Assembly: GCA_905178155.1 (NCBI GenBank)
Contig: CAJINV010000012.1
Span: forward strand, 115,389-179,388
Length of the DNA stretch: 64,000 nt
From: Amoebophrya sp. A120
Taxonomy: Eukaryota; Sar; Dinophyceae; Syndiniales; Amoebophryaceae
Direction of reading: 5' to 3'
A model generated the notes under the pieces. It was given only the letters and a program-made list of their open reading frames with translations, was not told where the DNA came from and ran no database searches. Shown here piece by piece: positions 32,101 to 42,200 of the stretch; position 1 is the first letter of the stretch; the number at the start of each line of letters is the position of its first letter. A program made the translations under genes and the position numbers.

Positions 32101-32790
32101 AACGAAGAATGCAAGTTTGTCATGCTCGTCCCAAAAGACTCTTAAATCTGTAATGCATGAGCAGGAAAAAAGGCTCTCTCCTGTCATGCAAATATGCAGT
32201 TTGTTATGCGGAAAGCGAAACACGCAGGAGCTCCAAAACTTGTCATGCGTGGCTGCGTGTTGCAATGCGCCCACCATTGACAAACTGGCATCACAAGTTA
32301 AGTTTCCAGACCCAGACATATTTGCAGTTGATAAGGTGAGGACAAAGACAACAGCGCCGGACATCGGGTGACAAACCCGGACGTCGGTGAGGCCTGATAA
32401 TTTTCATAATTTTTTTCCTTCATACAAGAGCAATGCGACGTAAATGACCCCTGATTCCTCCGCAAGGAAGTAGTTTTGCGCACGAACAAAAGTTGTATCC
32501 AGCAAATATTTGCACCTACTTAGTACAGCACCTACTTAAGTAGAGCCCTACCGGCTCACAGAACTTTTTATACCTGCTTTCAGCGAGTAGAAGTCCCTGG
32601 CGGCGCGCTGTATGATCGTCTCGAATTCGATGACATCTTGTTCCGCACCGCAATTCAACGCGGTGAAGCCGATGATGTGGACAATTTCGCCCGTTCCGAG
32701 GCTGCATATGCAGGGGTCGTTCGGGTTGTATTTTGACGAACTCGAGACGGAGCGCTCACGAATGAGCTCGTCTGAAACAGGCTCCACCAT
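29145..32790 (-). CDS. Cysteine dioxygenase-type protein with extra N-terminal domain
   Basis: Cysteine dioxygenase oxidises cysteine to cysteine sulfinate with a non-haem iron held by three histidines. Exons (minus): 32790-32574, 32393-32334, 32069-31988, 31737-31679, 31392-31213, 31060-30996, 30839-30479, 30382-30322, 30065-29777, 29643-29475, 29256-29145; about 550 residues. The C-terminal half has KKYTRNLIM, then SSIHCHDRSSC (two iron His plus the Cys that cross-links in animal enzymes), ALHRIEN (third His) and MHIYAPG (the Tyr partner), ending at TAA 29145. The N-terminal 130 residues (GEIVHIIGF...HPMSGAVVFVLTF...FQAGPEKKL) look like a dimeric alpha-beta barrel domain, which is a guess. 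A Ser/Thr-rich linker joins them. Three introns are GT-AG; seven are IEs. The frame across 31988-31679 is ambiguous. Start MVEPVSDE at 32790; a longer start at 32868 is possible. Confidence 0.8.
29257..29474. mobile_element. Introner element, family H
   Basis: TATGGCGTTCTCAACTGTTAC to GTAACATTTGAGAACGCCATA; 218 bp; flanks CGGGG and CGGAG. Excision joins EPAVS to ESCGGIPR of the last exon. Confidence 0.82.
30066..30321. mobile_element. Introner element, family B
   Basis: TATGGATTGCAAATATGTCTGG to CCAGATCCAGACG...GATA; 256 bp; target repeat CCTCG. Excision joins YVSWDE to ENPKKYTRN. Confidence 0.9.
30840..30995. mobile_element. Introner element, family A
   Basis: TATGCAATGCAAAAGCATCG to CGATACTTTTGCAATGCATA; 156 bp; target repeat CAACT. 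Excision joins VFYSEV to VSSNKSPTS. Confidence 0.9.
31061..31212. mobile_element. Introner element, family A
   Basis: TATCCTGTGCAAAAGTATCG to CGATACTTTTGCAGTTCATA; 152 bp; target repeat GTGA. Excision joins DEALGCH to LNANDYPSS. Confidence 0.9.
31393..31678. mobile_element. Introner element, family F
   Basis: ATGTCCCCACCACATACGTC on the left, GGGGTGGGGACGTTTTTAC...GATA on the right; 286 bp. No clear target repeat (TGAAG against TGTCG), so age or a different boundary is likely. Confidence 0.75.
31738..31987. mobile_element. Introner element, family B
   Basis: TATCAAATGTAAATATGTCTGG to CCAGACCCAGACATATTTGCA ending GGATA; 250 bp; target repeat CGCTA. Dropping one CGCTA shifts the frame relative to the next exon, so either four bases of both copies are kept or the following intron compensates. 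Confidence 0.88.
32070..32333. mobile_element. Introner element, family B
   Basis: TATGCATTGCAAATATAG then TGTCTGGGTCTGG, to CCAGACCCAGACATATTTGCA and GATA; 264 bp; target repeat AGGTG. Excision joins VVFVLT to FLGLAELQ. Confidence 0.9.
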
Positions 32791-34147
32791 TTTGTTGATT
32801 TTATTCCTATTTCTTCTACCGGCAGAAAAAGCCTGTTCGGGGATGGAAAATAGAACTTCGCTGGCCAATTATATACTGCTAGTATTGCGTCAGACAACCA
32901 TGGACATAGTTAGGCGAGAATTTCTATGCATCACGTGTCTCCGCAACAATGGCTGAACGAATTTTCACCGTCAAAAAACTTTAGCGGGACATTAAGCGTT
33001 CTTCGCGACCGACTGGTAAAAAAGAAACTCAAATAAACAAGGGGCATTAACAGCAAACATCGCATTATGGTTTGGTTGGGCAGGCATGTCAAAGCAGAAA
33101 AACGCGGGGCGGCGAGGGGTAGAAAAATCGAAAGCCGCGGGCTCCTCTTGAGAAGGTACTACAAGCGTCCTTTTCGATCCTGTTCCATATTTTGTCGACC
33201 GAATCAGGTAAAGAGTCAAAATCGAATGCGTCATCAAAGGGTTAATATCACTCTGGCTGCTCAACCTCTAACTCGGTACGTTCGACTATTTGCGCAGGTT
33301 TAAGCAACGTGTCTCGACTGTCAAAACATGCATAGACGTAGCAAGATGAAGCTCCAATATGTCTCACTCATCTTCGAAAAAGAAAATCATTTTCAACAGC
33401 TGGATGAACACAGATATGTTGTGGAGGCCTATTCCGCTTGCTCCTCGCTGCTAGATGTTCACGTACACAACGACCAGCACAAACTTTGACAACTAGAAGG
33501 CAATCCAAAGAAAATTAATGCTTCAAAAAGAGCTTTTTGAGTACGACAAAATGCTCGACGGATGTCGACAAGAATGAACAAAGGGAAATGCTAGTAGTCT
33601 TGGTAGATATATCTTCGATTTCAACTGTATTGTCGTCAAAGGCAGCGAAGATCCAGTTCCTTTTGATACTGCTATAGACTGAGACTCTTAATGAGAATTT
33701 TTTCGTGAAGGTGAAGATCAAACTCAAAGAATGAAGCAATACAAAAAACAATATCATCGTTTGGTTCGAAAGAAGTTAAAAGGTATTACGCATATCAAAC
33801 GCGAACAAGGCGCGAAATCCCTCGCGGAAACGAGCTAGCATGGATGAACGCTAAAAATGGTATCGGCAAAAACCAACAGTCTGTCATTGCCAAATCAATA
33901 TTTTTGACACGAAAAGCTATCCTAAATCTAAGGAAGAATGCTGGAAACTGGAGCGAGCTCGTGGGAGGAGAGAGACGCAAAAAGACAACTAAATGGAAAA
34001 CATATGAAACAGAGTGCTATGTTCTCGAGAATTCTTTTTCCCCCAGGATCGAGCTGTGAGACTGAGACATCGGTATGAAATGAAACCATAGAGGAGGAGG
34101 AGGAGGATCCTTCACGCCTGTTTTTAGCTATACATATTGCTACTCAA

Positions 34148-34660
34148 GTGGAACATGATGTCGCAGACCACCCGGAGGAAACGAGCAGGGAGGCACCGCT
34201 CTCAGGAGAAACACCTACTCGGCCAGCATTTGCTCCTGTTCCTTGTACCAGACGCGCCATGTTGCAACTACCACTCTTCGAGTTGCGGGCACTGAGGTAC
34301 ACTGTTGCAGCTTCTTCTCTTCGAGCCGCGGCCGGGTGCGCTCCGTCTGCTCACAAGCTTACCCTCTGTGGTGCGGCTGTCTACTCTGGGACGGTCCGGG
34401 GCTTGGGCGAGTTTAGGGTCATATCGGGCACCATATGTGTTAGGTGCTTGTCCCTTAACTCTGTAGACACTGCGCTGCCTCCGCCCTGGAGCAGCTTGAG
34501 GCAGAGCTCACCTCCCGATTTTGTCACGATCAGGCGCTTCAAGGTGGTAGCATATTTGTCATGCTGCCACCTTCTCTCGGGTGGTTCTGGCCGGACCTTC
34601 GTCTCGTTCTACAAAGTCCACGTCTACGAATGCAAGACGCGAACTTTAGCTGCGCCCTAA
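34148..34660 (+). CDS. Unrecognised plus-strand ORF
   Basis: 170 codons from an ATG at 34148, Cys- and Leu-rich, no recognisable domain. It would be the only plus-strand gene in the window, and its composition is not like the supported exons. Probably chance; recorded because the 3.5-kb interval is otherwise empty. Confidence 0.15.
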   Translation: MEHDVADHPEETSREAPLSGETPTRPAFAPVPCTRRAMLQLPLFELRALRYTVAASSLRAAAGCAPSAHKLTLCGAAVYSGTVRGLGEFRVISGTICVRCLSLNSVDTALPPPWSSLRQSSPPDFVTIRRFKVVAYLSCCHLLSGGSGRTFVSFYKVHVYECKTRTLAAP

Positions 34661-34739
34661 AAATCTGAGATTCTTCCACTAGGCGGCTGCGCTGGATCGT
34701 GGGGAATTCTAATATGTATGGATCCGCACCTTGAATCGA

Positions 34740-34836
34740 GAAAAGATAGAGATACATCTGGAATCTCTATCAGAGAAAATCAATATCAGGATCTATCGAC
34801 ATCTCAGCAGCTCCTGGTCCAGATGTATATCTTTTC
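34740..34836. repeat. Imperfect inverted repeat
   Basis: AAAAGATAGAGATACATCTG at 34741 pairs with CCAGATGTATATCTTTT at 34819-34835; one arm has a 2-base insertion. The 55-bp loop is AT-rich. Confidence 0.7.
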
Positions 34837-35657
34837 TTCATTCTACAGGCTCCGCGCCCTCGTTTTCCGCTTTCTCGTCGTGGTCTAGTTTGCTTGTGCT
34901 TAGACTAGGCGTGACCTGCTAGCTTTCGTACTTGCACCTTGTACGCTCGTGGCAGTGGAAGAGAAGATGTGAACCCGTCCAAAGAAGATGTTGAGAGCCA
35001 GAGCCCGCCACAAGAAGATGAAACTCTGCCGGCGCTGTGGAGAGGGAAATCGCCGACAGGGACCATATTTCTGGATGGAATGCGCACACAGACGCACGGG
35101 GCGCTGAGGCTCTACCTACTTTCTACTGTAAATGGGCACAGCTGACCCGCCACGTACGGGTGTCTAACTATTTTGCTTCGAAACTCCATCGCGAGGAGTC
35201 GGGGGAGATACCGACGTGGCGTCAGTGGTGGGAAATGTGTGTGTGCGATGGGTCTAACAACTACTCTACGGCATAGCTCCCCCTGTTCTAGATTTTTCGG
35301 ATCTCAGGCAACAAGGAAAAGCCTTGAGCCAAAATTACTTATACCAATTCAGCGAATTTATCATACAGGGCACGAAACTAACTTCTAGTAATGCAAAAAC
35401 AGAACGAATGGAGCCAGGTCGTAGGTGCATATGCATACAGATAGACACAGATAAGAGATACGGCAGGCAAAGCTACAGGCAATGCAGAAACAAATTAATT
35501 AAATAGTTCTTTTGGTCTATGAGCTACTGCTATTCATAGATTGGCACTCCTGATTTCATTTCTAACACTTGAAATGAAACCATAGATACAGCATCTAGTA
35601 CCCAATATCGCTATATTTCTGTGAAGACTTCTTTCGCTAGATTTGTCATGAATGATG

Positions 35658-35698
35658 AGATAACTTGAGCAACATGATTCATCTTGCTCAAGTTATCT
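35658..35698. repeat. Hairpin, 15-bp perfect arms
   Basis: AGATAACTTGAGCAA at 35658-35672 and its exact complement at 35684-35698 with an 11-base loop. It lies between genes; whether it works in RNA is unknown. Confidence 0.85.
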
Positions 35699-35958
35699 TA
35701 TTCGTTTTCGTCGTGCTTTTCACGACTTCTCAAAGAAAAAAGAAAAAAAACTAGATCCCCCCATCAAGAAAAAGTAAACTTGCAGTCGTAGGTACGTCGA
35801 AATAGGAGCACGGGTAAGTAAAGAGGCCTTTATTTTTAGATTCTGTTGAATAGACTTCGATTCTTGTTGGTGCAGGAGCACACTTGCAATTTTACTGAAC
35901 GCAAATGCGTTCAATAAATTGCTTAAAATCATTGCAGCTGGCACGACTTACTTGGACT

Positions 35959-36031
35959 TGCGTCGCTTAAATCATCATGTGTCGCTTAAATCATTTGTGT
36001 CGCTTCAATCATTTGTGTCGCTTAGATCATT
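35959..36031. repeat. Minisatellite, 17-bp unit, four copies
   Basis: Units of the form TGTGTCGCTTAAATCAT with one or two changes each, directly 3' of the giant ATPase gene. Confidence 0.85.
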
Positions 36032-36291
36032 TCTTCTTGTGTCGCTATCGCTTAGAAGATAAAACTGTGCTTTATTTGCGTCGTGTAGAAGAAGATAAAA
36101 CTTTTCTTTCTTTATTGTCATTGTGTCGTTTCGAAGATAAAGAAAATCATTCGCGGCAGAGAACCGCAGCTACTGCTAGCTTCAGAAAACAACAGCGCCT
36201 AACAAAACCTGAATCATTGCATGGAACAGAGTTTTGTGTGCAAAAAATATGGCAAAAAATATGTGCAAAATATGCGCAAAACATTTCTTGT

Positions 36292-39200
36292 TCAACTCCT
36301 CTCCAGCCACGCAATTACCACACTCGGCAGCACCATAGTGACTACGACGAGCGAGGCAAAGGCGGCTAGCAGAGGAAAGAAAAACGCGTCTCGGTGGTAG
36401 TAATCTACTGCGTTCGTGTAGAGATCAAAGCTGCTTTGTTCCTCGCGATCCTCACGATGAGCGCTGCGAGTGAAATAACTGAAAATCTTCATATTTTTGA
36501 ACCTTTGATATAATCCACCTTGTTGTGAATCGTCGGCAGAATGATCTTCTTCCTGTTGCTCCACCATTTTCATCCCCGTACTGGCACTACTGCTGGGCTG
36601 CATATGCTCAAACGTCACCGCGAGCTTCTGTAACATTTCAACCGGTATTTTGGTCGATTCAGCCAGGTCGTTGATTTTTTCCAAGGTGGTACTACTACCC
36701 GGTAGTGTAATTGAACCTCTACCTCCACGACTACGCGCATTCATGTTCATCTTCTTCTTACTATCTGGTGTTGTTTTACTACTTCTGTTTGGGGTGGACG
36801 ACCCCAGTGGGGTGAGGCTATCACCTGCTACATCTGGTTGAACGGCTTCGGCCTGAACAGGCTGGTCTGCTGGCTGCCCAGCGGAACTCATTTTGCGCTG
36901 TCTCTCCAGCTCGTTCAACTTCCGATCCACTTCATCGCCATAAAACCGAGTAGAGTCCTCGGCACTCTTATCTTCCTTCGACAGCGCCTCAAACAGCGTG
37001 AGAATCTGCTTCTTCCTCGACCACGCACCCAGCACGTTGTGCCGGTTCAAAAAGTACACTTTCACCGGAGGGTTCACCGTCGGATCTACCTTCACTTGTG
37101 AAGATTTCTTGCTACGGATATTGGTGATTGGCGACATAAAATTTTTATCTCCAGATGAACAACAAGTGCCGTTTTGATGTAGTTTCTTCTTGTTTTCATC
37201 TCCACTACAGAAAAAGCCCCTCTCGTCGATGTCCAGCGGGCCGCCGAAGTGCGATTTTTCGGTGCAAACGGACTGATTGCAACTACTCCTGTCGGAGGTA
37301 GCGGCTAGGGTAGTTAAGGACACGCCACTGGATGAGCGAGGGGAGGAAGAGGCGACGTCTTGTAGTCTGGCGACGTCGAGGCTGTTATTGTTGTTCACAG
37401 CGGCCTCATCTCGTCGTGCTCCTGTCGTCCTCCTGGTAGTCGGATTGTTCACAGTGGCCTCATCTTGTCGTGCTGTCGTCCTCCTGGATGAAGTAGGATT
37501 GTTCAGACCCTGACCAACGCTTCGATTTACTTCCTGAAAAGCTCCTCTCGTCCGTGGTCCCCCGTGCTGCACCCTTATCGCAAATGGATCGGTGTAGTGG
37601 TCTTGACTCTGATCTTCACGTGAGAACTGCTGCCCTTGTTGGATGTTGGAGGGCGGCGCCAAAGCTGGGCCTAGTACAGGATGATGTTGATGAACTACCG
37701 CTGGACCACCACCAGGAGTTCTGCGATAATTCCTATTCAACATGCGCACGACCTGCACGCTCCCTGTGTTGACAATTCCCACAACTCTTTCCGCGTCCCG
37801 TGCCTGCTGTTGGGAAATCGAAAAAGTGGCCCTACTTTGCCTTTGGGCCGCTACAATTTCAACATCATGATCATCTCTCGCATTTCTACCAGCGCGTGCG
37901 TGGCGGCCCGGCGCGGAATCATGCTGTTGAGCCAAAAAGCGATTTAGAGTTCCGTCCGACCGAAGACCGCCACCTATATGGAACTGTCAAGATTGAAATT
38001 GACAAAGTTGAAAAATTTGTGATGCATAAAATCGATACCAGTTGGAAGCCCAATTTCTAAGCGGTGCATGACAAATTTAGGCGCCGTCTAAATCCAGTCT
38101 GTCATTCTGTTTAGGGACAGAAGGCGTCCCTTGTGATGCTACTTTAGCAGCTCTATCGCAGACCCCAAACAGGCTGACAGTCGGCCTCACTTGCCAGCCC
38201 TGCAAGAGGGGCGCTTCATGCCTTGCAATTTCTGCATGAGAAACAAGGCCCACCCGAGCGTGGGGACGGGGACTGGGGCCTTGTGCCCGTCCCTAGCGGC
38301 GCTAGTGGGGGAAGGGTGTTCGGCATCGGGGCAGACAGCGTCCGCCCCTCGCCTCACACCAGGCGCGCGCATGGTGGCTCAGTGCGCAAAGCACTAGTGG
38401 GGGAAGGGTGTTCGGCGTCGGCTCGGGCAGCGTCCGCCGCTCGCCTCACACCAGGCGCGCGCATAGTAGCTTAGTGCGCGAAGCACTAGCGGGGGAAGGC
38501 AGGGCGTGCGCCCGTCGCTGTCACCTGCCGGGGCCGCCTGTCAAGGTCACCTGCCAAGGTCACCTGTCGAGGTCGCCTGTCGAGGTCACCTGTCGAGGCC
38601 ACCTGTCGAGGTCACCTGTCGAGGTCACCTGTCGCCGGGGGTATGCGTTACCAGAACCCGGAAGTCAAGCAATGTAAATATTAATTATTTCACCTTTGTC
38701 GATTTCTTTTTTTTACAATCCTGACGCTTCCATAACCTACACTCCGGGTCGTGTAGAAGTCTGGGTCGCTGCTGCTCCGGCGGATCGCGATTGGCAACGT
38801 CAATAATCCACCTCCGCGAGGAGAAGTTCTTGAACTACTTCTAGTACCCGACGGCGGGCTTGTCATGTCTTGCATCTCAAAGCCACCAAGAACGTCGTGA
38901 CCTGTTGTTGTTCCACCTCTACTCGAGGTCTCCGCGGCCCAAAGAGTACTACTCGCGTGCGTTCTATCACCGCCCCCGACCACCGTTTGTGCGGCCGGCA
39001 AAGGGCTGACAGGGTTGCTGCTCGAGACTTCTTCGAGGTTGGCATTGAAGGAAACGCTTCGCCGGGAATTCCCGAAGGAAGAACTCCAGCGCCGTGATAT
39101 CACAGGAAAAAGTGTGGTTAACGTTAACGGAACAAGTTGTAATGCAGTAACGCATCGCAAACGTGCCCAGATTTGTCATGCGTAGCATGCATGCTAGGCA

Positions 39201-42200
39201 AAATTTGTCATGCATATTTGCAATCCAGGAAAACCGTTAACGTTAACAGTTTCTTGTTTGATACGTAAGATCCCCGCCTCAGTGTTGTCGCGTAGCGCAC
39301 TTCGGCCTGCTGCTCCACCAGGGGCGCTCCGACGCAGTAAGATCCCCGCCTCAGAAGTGTTGTCGCGTAGCGCACTTCGGCCTGCACCAGGGGCGATATA
39401 GTTGTGAGACACTTGTTCATGATGTTCTGGTGCGCTATGATTTATACTTCTATTGGATGGTCGAGGTCGTGGCATTGACTTGGGCGTCGCAGTAGGCGAG
39501 GCATCCAGTCGTGCCTGATTCAAGCTCAACATGATCGCGTTATTTGAATTTGCTGCTGCTCCACTTTGTCCTCTCCTCCTCGAAGATGAAACAATCAAAT
39601 TTGCTTCCGCCCTGGGCTCCGAGGGCGCCATTTGTTGCGCCAATCGCTGTGCGTGGGAAGATGAAGGCGACGTCAGGCCCGCCGCGAACGCGCGGGCGCG
39701 CGCAAGTCGGTCCGGTGGTGCTGAGCCTGCATTCATTTTGCTTTCTAGAGCGGCGGCGGCCCCTCCTGGTGCACCAGCAGTTCGGCCTGCTTTATCGTCC
39801 GATACAAAGCCGCCCGCCGGACCACGAACTTCGTTCCCCTTGTCATCCAAAACCCGCAGCCCCTCGGGGAGCAGCGAGCCGTCCTGTTTCGCGGCTTCGA
39901 GCAGGGAGGTGCCCTTTTGGGTCGCTTGGTCTTTCAGCTGGCGGATATCGGGCGTGAGGATCCACGGGATCCCCTCCTTGTCACTTCTGTCGGGAAAATG
40001 GGAATTCAAATACGCCGGGATATCCGGGCCCAGCGGACTTTGCCCGTGCTTTTTCGGAATCAGCCAGCACTTCGTTTGCGCAAACAGACTGTCGTTTGGA
40101 TGGGGTAGACCGTCGACGAAAGTTGTTCTACTCCCCGCGGACTTTTTCTTATTCCTGTTCCTTCGACTGTTTTTAGTGGTTTTACTTCCCCGAGGGGCGG
40201 GGGGTCCGGGCAAGCCTCGTTTTTTCCATCTCGGCACCATGATGATTTCCTTCGTAGGGTCGTGCGGGTGGGTCATTCTTTTGCCTTCTGCTTTCTTCTT
40301 CCGAGCGGCAGCACGAACCTTAGTCCGGGCTACACGAACCGCAGTTACTCCGCCTGGCCGCGCCTGCGCGATTTTTTTGTGGTCTTTCACGAGCTCCGCC
40401 TGAGTATATGTATGAAAGCCTCAGAATGGAAATCCTCAAAGTGGAAATAATTTGTGATGCATGAAATGCGACGCGAAAAACCCTGTATTGCAGAGGACGC
40501 AACGGAGGCCGACTATTGTGCTTCGACGGATTCAGAATTGGGCTGCTGATTAGCACGACAGAAGGGCACCCCTTTGCCTAACTAGCATGACAGACGCGTT
40601 TTGAGTACCCGGAAAATTTGTCATGCGCCGGATAGAAATGGCGATTCAACTGGAGTCGTTTTTTTGCATTACAAATTATTTTCACTTTGAGGATTTCCAA
40701 CCTGACACAACCATAATATGCGTACCAGCAGTAGAACCGCTCACTTCGCTCGGATTCCTATGCTGAGCAAAAGCGTCCCCGTCCCATAGTCAACAAGTTG
40801 GCAAATCTGCAACACAAATCTCCAAGTTTTGCCTGTCGAGCATGACAAGTTTGGGCTTGTAGTGTTGTTGCTAATCCTGTTTAGCTATTTCAGCAGCATC
40901 ACAGATCTGGCTTATCATGCTGATTCTAGCATCACAAATTCCAAAACACGAGTAGAAAATGCCTCTCGTGGGGGTCCGCATGAGAAACATTTTGATCATG
41001 CAGATTTGCATGACAACTTTGGGGTGGGGACGTTTTTACATAGGATAATTCCCGCAAGGTGTCCTCCGATTCCCGTCTCCGGGGCGTGGCAGGCGGGAGC
41101 GTGTGGGAAGCGGGCCGATCGTAATTTATCAGCGCCTGCGCCATCCCGGGTCGCGCACTCCAGGTCGCCTGACAGAGCTCTTGGCACAAGAACGCATTCA
41201 CCGCTTCCACGGATTTTTGGAACCGAATCTCCTTCTCTCTCCGCCTTTTCCGCTTCTCGGATTCGGCGAAAAGTAAGCGCTTCTGCACTAGCGTGGAATT
41301 CGGAAACCGTTCAACATACTTGGCCAGATTTTTGGAAAACGCATTCAAGTCGAGTGTTTCTTGGGGAGACGTAGTAGGGCTCCTAGAGGCCGCGGAGCCC
41401 GAGGAGCCACCTTGTTCTAGAAGTGGACTGCTGGTGCTCGAGTTATGTTGTGCAAAAATCGGGGGCATCAGGAGTGGTGCTCGTTCTGCTGCACCAGCCT
41501 TGTCCAGTCGCGGCCCGAACTGTGCCTCAAATTTCGTCTTTACCAGCAACTCCACTACCGTGCTCAAGTCCACGCTCAGCGACGGTGCCTGCACCTCGTT
41601 CCGAAACACCCGTATCGGCATTTTCCGTGCCTTTTCCACGAAGAGCAACCTGAGTTTCTTCCGCAACGTCGCCCAGTGTTCATACTCGCTGTCCGATTCG
41701 CGCTCCACCTCCAGCCACTTCGCGATAGAAAACCGAAGGTGCTTCATCAGATGCTTGACGAAGCCCAAGCCGACGTGTCTCTGTTCTTCCTTCACGACAA
41801 GCTCGTACGTGCGTTTCCACGCCTGAGAAACCGCTTTTGACATAGGCTGCAGATCCTCGAAAAACACTTGCGAGGGGTCCCAGCTAGTATGGATTGCAAA
41901 AGTATCGCACTAGTAGAAGTACTAGTAATTGCATATACAAATTGCGTTAGCATGACAAATGGAATTTGTGATGCTGTTTTACCTTGGGATGGAGATTTGC
42001 AATGCATAATTGCAATTACTACGAGTACGATACTTTTGCAGTGGATAGCTACATCGCCTCGACATTATCGTGGTCCGAGTGTTGCCTCGTGGCGTCATTG
42101 TGCTGTTTCCACCAAGATGAAATGGATCTCGACTCCTGTTGATGTCACTTGTTGGACTTGTTCCTCTTGTTCCCTCACCCTCATTGCGGAGGTCGTTGTA

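Larger units (their letters stand above)
32791..36291. other. Intergenic, 3.5 kb
   Basis: The longest gene-poor stretch. It holds a 170-codon plus-strand frame (34148-34660) without motif, an imperfect inverted repeat at 34740-34836, a 15-bp-arm hairpin at 35658-35698, and a 17-bp minisatellite at 35959-36031. GAAATGAAACCATAGA occurs twice, near 34077 and 35571. Confidence 0.4.
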
